Assembly (NCBI GenBank): GCA_964612295.1
Contig: CAZTDY010000001.1
Location: forward strand, 148,161-212,160
Direction: 5' to 3'
DNA length: 64,000 nucleotides
Source of the DNA: CAYQJL01 sp964612295
GTDB lineage: Bacteria; Eisenbacteria; RBG-16-71-46; CAIMUX01; WJJG01
The notes under the pieces are model-generated. The model was not told the origin of the DNA. It saw only the letters and a list, made by a program, of their open reading frames with translations, and made no database searches. Shown here one piece after another: positions 35,175 through 43,572 of the stretch; position 1 is the stretch's first letter; every line of letters starts with the position of its first letter. Both the position numbers and the translations under genes were made by a program.

Positions 35175-35864
35175 CTACCGCGGGCCAAAGAATCGCGTGC
35201 CGATGCGCACCAGTGTCGCCCCCTCGGCGATGGCGATCTCGAAATCCCCGGACATGCCCATCGAGAGTTCGGTGAGCGGCGCGTGGGGTCTCCCCACCCC
35301 GCGCTCCCGTTCGAGGGCGGTGCGCAGCTGGGCGAAACAGCGCCGGTTCTCGGTCTCCGTGGCGCCCCAGGGGCCGATCGTCATGAGGCCGCGCACCTCG
35401 AGCTGGGGGAGTTCGGCGACCTGATCCAGTAGCGTGGGCAGCTCGGCCTCCGCGATCCCCGACTTCGCGTCCTCACCCGAGGTGTTGACCTGAACCAGGA
35501 CCCCCAATGGCTGATCGGGGCTTACCCGGGCCGCCAGCTTCTGGGCCAGTTCGAAGCGGTCAAGAGTGTGAAGGAGCGTACAACCGGGGACCACGTAGCG
35601 GACCTTGTTGGTTTGAAGGTGTCCGATAAAGTGCCACTCGATAGGCAGATCCTCGAGCTGGCGCCGCTTGTCCCTCAGCTCCTGGGCCCGGTTCTCCCCG
35701 AAGAGCGTGTGGCCCGCCCCCCAGGCCTCGCGCACCGCCTCGGAGGTCACGGTCTTCGAGACCGCCACCAGGCGCACATCCTGGGGGTTCCGGCCGGCCC
35801 GCCCGGCGGCTGAGGCGACCTGCTCGAGCAACTTTTCGCGGCGCTGCGCCAAGTTCATGGACAC
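35175..35864 (-). CDS. YggS/PLPBP-family PLP-binding protein
   Basis: The product is 229 residues, normal for the family. PLP-binding Lys is in RLVAVSKTVT; FGENRAQEL, WHFIGHLQTNKV, LVQVNTSGEDAKSGI and LSMGMSGDFEIAIAEGATLVRIG are all diagnostic. The protein helps PLP homeostasis and has no proven catalytic activity. GTG 35864 and ATG 35858 share one AGGAGG site; I give the longer frame. The gene is convergent with the thioredoxin gene (3 nt apart) and divergent from lysS. Confidence 0.95.
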   Translation of the reverse strand: MSMNLAQRREKLLEQVASAAGRAGRNPQDVRLVAVSKTVTSEAVREAWGAGHTLFGENRAQELRDKRRQLEDLPIEWHFIGHLQTNKVRYVVPGCTLLHTLDRFELAQKLAARVSPDQPLGVLVQVNTSGEDAKSGIAEAELPTLLDQVAELPQLEVRGLMTIGPWGATETENRRCFAQLRTALERERGVGRPHAPLTELSMGMSGDFEIAIAEGATLVRIGTRFFGPR

Positions 35865-35905
35865 CTATCCTCCTGGTGGGGAGAGTATCATTGAATCACC
35901 CGGCA

Positions 35906-35934
35906 TTGAAGACCGCGGGGCGCGGCGCTAGAAT
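35906..35934 (+). promoter_or_regulatory. Sigma-70-type promoter of lysS
   Basis: TTGAAG and TAGAAT are spaced 17 bp in the divergent region between the YggS gene and lysS. Predicted start ~35941, about 61 nt before the TTG start of lysS. Confidence 0.7.
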
Positions 35935-36001
35935 CGCGTCCTGCCGACGGCCGCCGGCGAGCGACTGTCTGGGGGACGGGTCATCACATGAGGAGGGAGA
36001 C

Positions 36002-37531
36002 TTGGAGGCTCCACGAGATTTGCGGGCATCACGGCTTGAGAAGATGGCCGCGATGCGAGAGGCGGGCATCGAGCCCTTTCCGCACCGGTTCGAGCGCACC
36101 CACGCCTGCCAGGGCGTGATCGACAGCTTCGACACGCTCGAAGGCCAGAGCGGCATTCGGGTCGGTGGTCGCCTGCGGGCCATGCGGCCCATGGGCAAGG
36201 CGACCTTCGCCCACATCGAGGACGGAAGCGGGCGGCTGCAGCTCTACATCCGCAAGGACAACGTGGGCGAGGAGGCCTACCGAATCCTCAAGCTCGTCGA
36301 TCTGGGCGATATCCTGGGGGCCGAGGGCGAGGTCTTCCGGACCCGCATGGGGGAGATCAGCCTCCAGGTCAGCTCGTTGACCGTTCTGGCGAAGGCGGTG
36401 CGCCCGCTGCCGGTGGTCAAGGAGAAGGACGGCGTGGTCTACGATGCCTTCACGGATCGTGAGGCCCGCTATCGCCAGCGTTACCTCGATCTCACCCTCA
36501 ATCCCGAGTCACGGGACGTCTTCCGCCTGCGAGCCCAGACGATCCGGTTTCTGCGCCGCTATCTGGACGAACGCGACTTTCTGGAGGTCGAGACGCCGAT
36601 CCTGCAACGGGTCTACGGCGGCGGGCTGGCCAACCCGTTCAAGACTCACCATCGCGCGCTGTCGATGGACCTCTATCTGCGAATCGCCGAAGAGCTGCCG
36701 CTGAAGAAGCTCATCGTCGGGGGGTTGGAGCGCGTGTATGAACTCGGGCGGGTCTTCCGCAACGAGGGTCTCGATCGCCAGCACAATCCCGAGTTCACCT
36801 TACTCGAATTCTACTGGGCCTACGCGGACTACCACGACGGGATGGATCTGGTGGAAGACCTCCTCCGTCAGGCCGCGGTCGAGGTGACCGGCGGAGCCGC
36901 GGTGACCTTCGAGGGGCAGACGATCGACTTCTCCGCGCCCTTCGGCCGCGCCTCGATGTCGTCGCTGATCGAAAAGGAGACCGGGGCGAGCGTGGGATCG
37001 ATGTCCGATAGCGATCTGCACGACCTCTGCCAGAGCCGCGGGGCCGAGATGGCGCCTCAGACACCGCGCGGGAAGCTGATCGAGAAGATCTTCGATCTCA
37101 CCGTGCAACCCAAGCTCATCCAACCGATCTTCGTCATGGATCATCCCCTGGCCGTGTCCCCGCTGGCGAAAGGGCATCGGGAAGAGGATGATCTGGTCGA
37201 GCGATTCGAGCTCTTCATCGCCGGGATGGAGTGTGCCAACGCGTTTTCCGAGCTGAACGATCCGACCGAGCAGCGCCGCCGCTTCGAGGCCCAGGCCGCC
37301 CTTCGGGACGCGGGCGATGAAGAGGCCCATCCTCTCGATGAGGAGTACATCGAGGCCTTGGAGCACGGGATGCCGCCCACGGCGGGGGTCGGGATCGGGA
37401 TTGACCGGCTGGTGATGCTGCTGACCGGCTCAGAGGCGATCCGCGATGTCCTGCTCTTCCCGCACATGCGCCCTCTCCCTGCGGGGGAGGATGGCGAGCA
37501 GGAGACCGACGAGCTGAGGGAGAAGGAGTGA
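36002..37531 (+). CDS. lysS: Lysyl-tRNA synthetase, class II
   Basis: I place the start at TTG 36002, with AGGAGGGAGAC directly upstream, giving 509 residues, normal for LysS. The frame runs back to 35876 and ATG 36044 is a shorter alternative. The N-terminal OB fold (IRVGGRLRAMRPMGKATFAHI) is followed by class II motifs: FRNEGLDRQHNPEFTLLEFY (motif 2) and TAGVGIGIDRLVMLLTGS (motif 3), then IRDVLLFPHMRP. It charges tRNA-Lys. The sigma-54 activator gene begins 4 nt after the stop, so the two are probably co-transcribed. Confidence 0.97.
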   Translation: MEAPRDLRASRLEKMAAMREAGIEPFPHRFERTHACQGVIDSFDTLEGQSGIRVGGRLRAMRPMGKATFAHIEDGSGRLQLYIRKDNVGEEAYRILKLVDLGDILGAEGEVFRTRMGEISLQVSSLTVLAKAVRPLPVVKEKDGVVYDAFTDREARYRQRYLDLTLNPESRDVFRLRAQTIRFLRRYLDERDFLEVETPILQRVYGGGLANPFKTHHRALSMDLYLRIAEELPLKKLIVGGLERVYELGRVFRNEGLDRQHNPEFTLLEFYWAYADYHDGMDLVEDLLRQAAVEVTGGAAVTFEGQTIDFSAPFGRASMSSLIEKETGASVGSMSDSDLHDLCQSRGAEMAPQTPRGKLIEKIFDLTVQPKLIQPIFVMDHPLAVSPLAKGHREEDDLVERFELFIAGMECANAFSELNDPTEQRRRFEAQAALRDAGDEEAHPLDEEYIEALEHGMPPTAGVGIGIDRLVMLLTGSEAIRDVLLFPHMRPLPAGEDGEQETDELREKE

Positions 37532-37535
37532 ACTC

Positions 37536-38525
37536 GTGACGGGACCGATCGCAGGTATGCGTTCTGAGGAGGTCGTCGCCGTATCGGCGGCGATGAAGCG
37601 CATCCTGCGGCTGGTCGAGCGTATCGCGCCCACCGAGAGCAACATTCTGATCACCGGGGAGAGCGGGACCGGCAAGGAGAAGGTCGCGCGTCTGATTCAC
37701 TTCCAGAGCGACCGCAGCCAGGGGCCGTTCGTGGGGGTCAATGCGGGCGCCATCCCTGAGACCCTCATCGAGAGCGAACTCTTCGGGCATGTGCGCGGCG
37801 CGTTCACCGATGCGAAGGACAACAAGCGCGGGTTCTTCGAACTCGCCGACCGGGGCACGCTCTTTCTGGATGAGATCGCCGAGATGTCCGCCCGGACCCA
37901 GGTCCGTCTTCTGCGTGCGCTGCAGGATCGGGAGATCCGCCCGGTGGGGGGCGAATCGGCGCTCAAGGTCGATGTGCGGGTGATCGCCGCGACCAACAAG
38001 GATCTGCGGCGCGAGATGGCCGATGGGCGATTCCGCGAGGATCTCTTTTACCGCCTCAACGTATTCAATCTGCACATTCCGCCGCTGCGCCAGCGGAAGG
38101 ACGACATCCCCTATCTCGCGAACTTCTTCCTCGCGCGCTTCGATGAAAAACACCGCAAGGATGTCCAGAGCCTCACCGATCGGGCGTGGGGCATCCTGAT
38201 GAACTTCGATTACCCGGGGAATGTCCGCGAGCTGGAAAACGCGATCGAGCGGGCGGTCATCCTGGCCGATGACGACACGATCCGCGTCCGCGACCTGCCC
38301 CCCGAGATCTCCGAGCGGGGCTTCCCGCGTCTCGGGACGGGGACCGGCGAGGAGGAAGGCTATCCGGTCGAGCTGTCGCTCGAGGAGGTCGAGGCGCGGC
38401 ACATCCGGCGGGTCATTCAGGAATTCGAGGGGAATCTTTCCCGGGCGGCAGCCAGCCTGGGGATCTCCCGCTCCACACTGTGGCGGAAGATGAAACGCTA
38501 CGACATCCCCAATGTTTCAAGATAG
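37536..38525 (+). CDS. Sigma-54 activator without a sensory domain
   Basis: The product is 329 residues, from a GTG start 4 nt after lysS, and consists only of an AAA+ domain and a Fis helix-turn-helix. Walker A is GESGTGKEKVARLIH, Walker B GTLFLDEIAEM; REDLFYRLNVFNLHIPPLRQR and DYPGNVRELENAI are typical. The sigma-54 contact loop reads GAFTDA instead of GAFTGA, a variant I have seen in related regulators, so activity is not excluded. Lacking a receiver or GAF domain, it may be constitutive or controlled by partner proteins, like PspF. Two TGT-N11-ACA dyads overlap its 3' end and a possible -24/-12 promoter lies before dnaK, so dnaK is a candidate target. Confidence 0.93.
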   Translation: MTGPIAGMRSEEVVAVSAAMKRILRLVERIAPTESNILITGESGTGKEKVARLIHFQSDRSQGPFVGVNAGAIPETLIESELFGHVRGAFTDAKDNKRGFFELADRGTLFLDEIAEMSARTQVRLLRALQDREIRPVGGESALKVDVRVIAATNKDLRREMADGRFREDLFYRLNVFNLHIPPLRQRKDDIPYLANFFLARFDEKHRKDVQSLTDRAWGILMNFDYPGNVRELENAIERAVILADDDTIRVRDLPPEISERGFPRLGTGTGEEEGYPVELSLEEVEARHIRRVIQEFEGNLSRAAASLGISRSTLWRKMKRYDIPNVSR

Positions 38526-38554
38526 CACATGCTCGATTGTTCGATTTTGAAACA
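38513..38554 (+). promoter_or_regulatory. Candidate activator site: two TGT-N11-ACA dyads
   Basis: Two 17-bp elements with TGT and ACA ends lie at 38513-38529 and 38538-38554, centred 25 bp apart. The outer halves (TGTTTCAA and TTGAAACA) are exact inverted repeats. TGT-Nx-ACA dyads ~100 bp upstream of a -24/-12 promoter are the usual layout for Fis-type sigma-54 activators. The first overlaps the end of the activator gene. Confidence 0.5.
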
Positions 38555-38630
38555 TCCGGCCGATTCCGGCATCCATGCCCCAGAAGCCTCCATCTGCCCC
38601 CCCTGTAACTACCTGAATTGTAACCAGTTG

Positions 38631-38647
38631 CGGGCACGTCATTCGCG
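38631..38647 (+). promoter_or_regulatory. Candidate sigma-54 (-24/-12) promoter of dnaK
   Basis: GGCACG followed by T.GC keeps the GG-N10-GC spacing that sigma-54 needs (GG at 38633-38634, GC at 38645-38646). Mismatches are G for T before GG, and C for T in the TTGC element. Start would be ~38658, 112 nt before the dnaK ATG. No CIRCE element and no good sigma-70 promoter were seen in this region. Confidence 0.45.
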
Positions 38648-38769
38648 GACGCCCGTAAGGTCGTCGTGGAACGGGTCTTGCCGATGACGGGGTAGGAAGA
38701 TTTGGAATACCACCTCGGTCGTCCCGCGTGGGACCGGCCGCGGATAAGAGAGAAAGGGACAGATTAGCC

Positions 38770-40713
38770 ATGGGTAAGATCATCGGAATCGACCTGGGGA
38801 CGACCAACTCCTGTGTAGCCGTGATGGAAGGCGGCAAGCCGGTGGTCATCCAGAACGCCGAGGGCGGTCGCACGACCCCCTCCGTCGTTGCCTTCAAAGA
38901 TGATGGCGAACGCCTCGTGGGCCAGCCCGCGAAGCGCCAGGCCGTCACCAATCCGCAGAACACCGTGTTCTCGATCAAGCGGTTCATGGGCCGCAAACAC
39001 CACGAGGTTTCCAATGAGATCAGCGAGGTGCCCTACGAGGTCGTCGCGGGTCAGAATGGCCTCGCATTCGTCAACGCAGGGGGCAAGCAGATGTCGCCGC
39101 CGGAGATCTCTGCGCTGGTCCTGCGCAAGATGAAAGAGACCGCCGAGGCCCATCTCGGCGAGGAGATCAAAGAGGCGGTCATCACCGTTCCGGCCTACTT
39201 CAACGATAGCCAGCGCCAGGCCACCAAGGACGCCGGCAAGATCGCGGGCCTGGATGTGAAGCGCATCATCAACGAGCCTACTGCAGCCGCGCTTGCCTAC
39301 GGCCTGGACAAGAAGCAGGCTCAGAAGGTCGCGGTCTATGACCTGGGTGGCGGAACCTTCGACGTTTCCATCCTCGAGATCGACCCTGAGCTGGGGACCT
39401 ACGAGGTGAAGGCGACCAACGGCGACACCCATCTGGGCGGTGACGACCTGGATCAGCGGGTCATCGACTGGCTCGTCGAGGAGTTCAAGAAGGACCAGGG
39501 ATTCGATCTCCGCAACGACCCGATGGCCATGCAGCGCCTGAAAGAAGCCGCGGAAAAGGCCAAGACCGAACTCTCGGGCACGCCGGAGACCGAGATCAAT
39601 CTGCCCTATATCACCGCCGATCAGTCGGGCCCCAAGCACCTGACCACCAAACTGTCGCGCGCGAAGTTCGAGCAGCTCGTGGATGATCTGATCCAGCGGA
39701 CCGCCGAACCGTGCCGTCAGGCGCTGAAGGATGCCGGCCTTTCCTCGGTCGATGAGGTGATCTTGGTTGGTGGGTCCACCCGCATCCCCAAGGTGCAGGA
39801 GCTGGTGGCCAGCCTGTTCGGCCGCGAGCCGCACAAGGGCGTGAACCCGGATGAGGTCGTGGCCGTCGGCGCCGCCATCCAGGGCGGTGTTCTGGCCGGT
39901 GAGGTCAAGGACGTGCTGCTGCTGGACGTGATTCCCTTGACGCTCGGGATCGAGACCCTGGGGGCCGTGTCGACGCCCATCATCGAGCGCAATACGACCA
40001 TTCCGACCCGTCGCTCGCAGGTCTTCTCCACGGCCGCCGAAAGCCAGACGACCGTCGAGATTCACGTCCTGCAGGGCGAGCGGTCCATGTCGTCAGACAA
40101 CAAGACCATCGGACGTTTCCAGCTGACCGGGATCCCGCCGGCGCCGCGCGGCGTGCCCCAGATCGAGGTCATGTTCGACATCGATGCCAACGGGATCCTG
40201 AAAGTCTCGGCCAAAGACAAGGGTACCGGCAAGGAACAGTCGATCCGGATCGAAGCCTCGAGTGGACTCAATGAGGAAGAGATCGATCGGATGGTCAACG
40301 ACGCCAAGTCCCACGCGGACGATGACCAGAAGCGCAAGGAGTCGATCGACATTCGCAATCAGGGCGATGCTCTGGTCTATGAGACCGAGAAGAACCTGAA
40401 AGAGATGGGCGACAAGCTCGACGGCGATCTGAAATCCAAGCTTGAAGGCGAGGTCGAGACCTTGAAGGAAGCGCTGAAGGGTGAAGACACCGAGCGGATT
40501 CAGGCGACGATGTCTTCGGTCCAGCAGGCCTGGCACGACGCTTCCGCCAAACTCTACCAGCAGGCGCAGGATGCCGGAGCAGGTCCGGGTGCCGGTCCTG
40601 GTGCCGGTCCGCACGCCGGTCCGGGCCCTGGTCCGCAGGATGCGGCCGGTGGTTCAGGCAAGCCGGAAGATGACGTGGTTGATGCCGAGTTCGAGGTCGT
40701 GGACGACAAGTAA
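38770..40713 (+). CDS. dnaK: Chaperone DnaK (Hsp70)
   Basis: The 647-residue protein starts at MGKIIGIDLGTTNSCVAVMEG. The ATPase domain has EAVITVPAYFNDSQRQATKDA, the AVYDLGGGTFDVSIL motif and VILVGGSTRIPKVQELV. The substrate domain includes LLLDVIPLTLGIETLG. The C-terminal tail is unusual in its Gly-Pro-Ala repeats (AGPGAGPGAGPHAGPGPGP) before the conserved acidic EFEVVDDK end. It folds proteins with DnaJ and GrpE; grpE lies two genes downstream, whereas dnaJ is not in the window. The upstream gap holds possible sigma-54 control elements. Confidence 0.98.
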   Translation: MGKIIGIDLGTTNSCVAVMEGGKPVVIQNAEGGRTTPSVVAFKDDGERLVGQPAKRQAVTNPQNTVFSIKRFMGRKHHEVSNEISEVPYEVVAGQNGLAFVNAGGKQMSPPEISALVLRKMKETAEAHLGEEIKEAVITVPAYFNDSQRQATKDAGKIAGLDVKRIINEPTAAALAYGLDKKQAQKVAVYDLGGGTFDVSILEIDPELGTYEVKATNGDTHLGGDDLDQRVIDWLVEEFKKDQGFDLRNDPMAMQRLKEAAEKAKTELSGTPETEINLPYITADQSGPKHLTTKLSRAKFEQLVDDLIQRTAEPCRQALKDAGLSSVDEVILVGGSTRIPKVQELVASLFGREPHKGVNPDEVVAVGAAIQGGVLAGEVKDVLLLDVIPLTLGIETLGAVSTPIIERNTTIPTRRSQVFSTAAESQTTVEIHVLQGERSMSSDNKTIGRFQLTGIPPAPRGVPQIEVMFDIDANGILKVSAKDKGTGKEQSIRIEASSGLNEEEIDRMVNDAKSHADDDQKRKESIDIRNQGDALVYETEKNLKEMGDKLDGDLKSKLEGEVETLKEALKGEDTERIQATMSSVQQAWHDASAKLYQQAQDAGAGPGAGPGAGPHAGPGPGPQDAAGGSGKPEDDVVDAEFEVVDDK

Positions 40714-40814
40714 AGCAGGACGACGGGTCGCGCTTTCTCGATGCTCCCGCGACGCAACCGCGCGGGACCCGAGGCGCCGGCCCGTTTTCATAGGACGCGC
40801 ACAAGGAGGATCCA

Positions 40815-41171
40815 ATGGCGGACGCACAGGTGAATCCGTACTTTCTGGCTCTCTTACGTGAATACGAAATGCTCGGCATGCTCGGATTGGGCAAGATCGC
40901 CGATCCGGCTTCGGGCGAAAGCTCCATCGACCTTGCGCGGACCCAGTTCGCCATCGGCATCCTCGAGATGCTCGAGGAGAAGACCGCCGGCCAGCTGATC
41001 GACCAGGAGAAGCAGGAGCTTCAGCGGGTGGTGACCACCCTCCGGCTCAACTTCGTCGAGGAGGCCCAGAAACAGGGCAGTGCCAAGGATGAGGGCGGCG
41101 AGAAGCCCGCGGACGAGAAAAAACCCGAGGGCGAGCCTCAGGCGAGCGGCAGCGAGACCGAAGGGGAGTGA
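40815..41171 (+). CDS. DUF1844-family protein
   Basis: The product is 118 residues, with AAGGAGGATCC before the ATG. The helical core (VNPYFLALLREYEMLGMLGLGKI, then DLARTQFAIGILEMLEEKT and LIDQEKQELQRVVTTLRLNF) is characteristic of DUF1844, a short protein of unknown function found across several phyla. The tail is charged and low-complexity. The 3' end overlaps grpE by 4 nt (GTGA), so it is translated with grpE and probably relates to the chaperone operon. Confidence 0.85.
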   Translation: MADAQVNPYFLALLREYEMLGMLGLGKIADPASGESSIDLARTQFAIGILEMLEEKTAGQLIDQEKQELQRVVTTLRLNFVEEAQKQGSAKDEGGEKPADEKKPEGEPQASGSETEGE

Positions 41172-41809
41172 GGCGAGTGAAAAAGGCACAGGTGGAATCA
41201 CCCGAGAAGGGGACTGCGGGATCGAAGCCCGCCGCCGAGGACGAGATTCGGGCCGAAGAGCCGGCCGAGGATGAGTCGCCCCCCGCGGAGACTGCCGAAG
41301 AAAACCCCCAGTCTTCTGAACTGGATGAAACGGAAGAGGATACGGGATCCCACGTCCCGCTCGACCAATACCAGCGCCTACTGGCTGAATTCGACAACTT
41401 CCGCAAACGGAGCGAACGGGAGCAGGCCAGGACCCGCATTTGGGCCCGAGCTGAGCTCTTCGATGCGCTCCTTCCCACCCTGGATGACCTGGATCGGGCC
41501 CGAAATGCCCTGGGACCGAAAGATCGTTCATTTGATAAGGACGGGATGCTCATCATCCTGGACCGCTTTGCCGAAATACTGAAGGGAGAGGGGCTGGCTC
41601 AAGTTGAAGCCTCTCCAGGACAAGTATTCGATCCTGAGATACATGAAGCGGTCCTGACGGTCCCGACGTCGGAAATTGCGCACGGCTGCGTGTCCGAGGT
41701 TCTCGAGAAGGGGTACTTCTGCGGCGAACGTCTACTGCGACCAGCCAAGGTTGTGGTGGCTCGCCGACCGGACGACGCAAAGCCAGAAGCAGAAGCCGGG
41801 GAATCATAG
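41168..41809 (+). CDS. grpE: GrpE, nucleotide exchange factor of DnaK
   Basis: The product is 213 residues with a long acidic N-terminal extension (~60 residues of Glu, Pro and Ala) ahead of the coiled-coil segment (YQRLLAEFDNFRKRSEREQ). The C-terminal beta domain (GQVFDPEIHEAVLTVPTSEI and GYFCGERLLRPAKVVVA) is typical. GrpE exchanges ADP on DnaK. The start GTG 41168 overlaps the stop of the DUF1844 gene; GTG 41177 is also possible. Confidence 0.95.
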   Translation: MRRVKKAQVESPEKGTAGSKPAAEDEIRAEEPAEDESPPAETAEENPQSSELDETEEDTGSHVPLDQYQRLLAEFDNFRKRSEREQARTRIWARAELFDALLPTLDDLDRARNALGPKDRSFDKDGMLIILDRFAEILKGEGLAQVEASPGQVFDPEIHEAVLTVPTSEIAHGCVSEVLEKGYFCGERLLRPAKVVVARRPDDAKPEAEAGES

Positions 41810-41883
41810 CGAGAGCACCCGCTCCATTCCCCCAGAGGCTCCGGCAAGGCGACCGCAACGGCCACGGGAGGGAATGGCGCAGG

Positions 41884-43386
41884 ATGAACGTGACGCTCCT
41901 GCTTATTAGTGCAGATCCAAATCTGCGGGCATCAGCCGAGTCAGAGGCTCGGCAGATCCCAGTCCCTATGCGCGTAGTGCCATCACCGCAGCAAGCCGCA
42001 AAGCTGCGCACCGAACATCCCGACGAGAAGTACAGCGCCGTGATGATCGATCTGCTGGGCGGCAATCGCGATGAGGCGTTTCAGTGGTCGCGCAAGGTGT
42101 TTCCCGGGGCCCAGGTGGCCCTGCTGATTCCTACCGAGCGCTTTTCCGGGTTCTCGCCCTTGACGACCCCCAATCCGCCGCAAGGTTGGCGCAGTGGAGC
42201 GGACTTCCTCCTCGCGCGAGCCTGGGACCGAGACGGCTTCCGGCAATTCGTAGCCCGGCTGTCTCAGACTCGCGAGCTGGGGGAGCGAGCTGTAGGGGCT
42301 CGCGGCTTGGACGAACTCATCGGGCGGTCGGTCCCGTTTCGGGATGCGCTGGAGACCGCCACCACCGCCGTTGGCGAGAAACACGTGCCGGTCTTGATCA
42401 CCGGTGAGCGCGGGGTCGGCAAACGGGTCTTTGCCCGAGCCATCCACGCCGACAGCTACGGATCCCACGAGTCTTTCCTGCACATAGACTGCACGGCCGT
42501 CAGCGGCAAGGCGTTCGACGCAGCCCTCCAGGGCGAGGCGTTGACCGCTGGAGCCGCCGCTTCGGCGCCGATCTCGAGCGAGGGGACGCTTTTCCTCGAA
42601 GAGGTGGCCGCCTTGGATGCCAATCGCCAGGCGAAGGTCCTGGCCTACCTGGCCGAGTCGTACCACGGCCTGGGGAGCGACCCCCAGCGCCGCAAGGGCA
42701 AACCGCGACTGATCACCGCGACTGCCCGGTCCCTCGAAGAGGCCGTCAAGCAGGACAAGTTCAATCGGGCCCTGTATACGAAACTCAACACCCTGCGGAT
42801 CACGATTCCGCCCCTGCGCGAACGCCCCAGCGACACGCTGCTGTTGGCGGAGCGGTTCCTGAGCCAGAAGGCGCTCAAACAGGACGCCGCGGTGCCCACC
42901 CTGGCGCGGGAGGTTCAGGAACGACTCCTGGCCCATCCCTGGCCGGGCAATATCCGCGAGCTTCTGGGCGTGCTCGAGGCGGCCATGGAAGCCGCCGAAG
43001 GCGGCGAGGAGATTCGGCCGGAACATATGCCCGACTGGCTCCAGCCGCTTCCGGAGATCGGCCTGCCGCGTCATTTGCAGCAGGATGGCGAACCCGGCGA
43101 TGCGAGCGGTACCACCGTGCGGATGTGCGAGGGGAACGTCATCGTCGAGCTTCCGGAAGATGGGATGCCGTTCGAGGAGATCGAGCGAGCCATTCTGACG
43201 GCTGCCCTCAGACAGACGAACAACAACGTGGTCCGGGCCGCAAAGCTGCTGAGGCTCGGCCGCGGCAGCCTGCGCTACCGGCTCGAGAAGTACGGTCTGG
43301 TCGATCCGAAGAGGCGCCGGTCCGCCAAGCGGCGGACGCCGGCCATCCCCCCCGAGGGGGAGGAAGGCCTCCGGAGAGCCTCCTAA
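41884..43386 (+). CDS. Degenerate NtrC-type regulator (no GAFTGA loop)
   Basis: The product is 500 residues. The N-terminal ~130 residues are a pseudo-receiver: one Asp remains at the phospho-acceptor strand (VMIDLLGG), but the usual acidic pair is reduced (ISADPN). The AAA+ domain keeps a modified Walker A (GERGVGKRVFARAIH), but the sigma-54 contact loop GAFTGA is missing, replaced by an Ala-rich stretch (LTAGAAASAPISS). Walker B reads GTLFLEEVAALD (Glu for Asp). The C-terminal Fis helix-turn-helix (NNVVRAAKLLRLGRGSLRYRL) is intact. It therefore probably binds DNA without activating sigma-54, as a repressor or sigma-70 modulator. It follows grpE by 74 nt. Confidence 0.85.
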   Translation: MNVTLLLISADPNLRASAESEARQIPVPMRVVPSPQQAAKLRTEHPDEKYSAVMIDLLGGNRDEAFQWSRKVFPGAQVALLIPTERFSGFSPLTTPNPPQGWRSGADFLLARAWDRDGFRQFVARLSQTRELGERAVGARGLDELIGRSVPFRDALETATTAVGEKHVPVLITGERGVGKRVFARAIHADSYGSHESFLHIDCTAVSGKAFDAALQGEALTAGAAASAPISSEGTLFLEEVAALDANRQAKVLAYLAESYHGLGSDPQRRKGKPRLITATARSLEEAVKQDKFNRALYTKLNTLRITIPPLRERPSDTLLLAERFLSQKALKQDAAVPTLAREVQERLLAHPWPGNIRELLGVLEAAMEAAEGGEEIRPEHMPDWLQPLPEIGLPRHLQQDGEPGDASGTTVRMCEGNVIVELPEDGMPFEEIERAILTAALRQTNNNVVRAAKLLRLGRGSLRYRLEKYGLVDPKRRRSAKRRTPAIPPEGEEGLRRAS

Positions 43387-43572
43387 CGGCCCGTGCCAGG
43401 CAGTCTCGGGCGTCATTTGAGGACGCAAGGGGCTTGCGCCGGTGCCCAGGGTAGGCTACAGAACGTCTTACGGATCGCTTGTTGGGATCCGACCAATTCC
43501 CGAGGAGTCGACACGGCGAGGGGCCGGTCAAGGTCAGGACCGGACGCAGGGATGGGAGGATGACCCCCCGAA

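Noticed and set aside
38526..38769. CIRCE element upstream of dnaK
   Set aside because: No TTAGCACTC-N9-GAGTGCTAA-like sequence is seen.
38764..40065. 433-residue minus-strand frame
   Set aside because: Antisense to dnaK.
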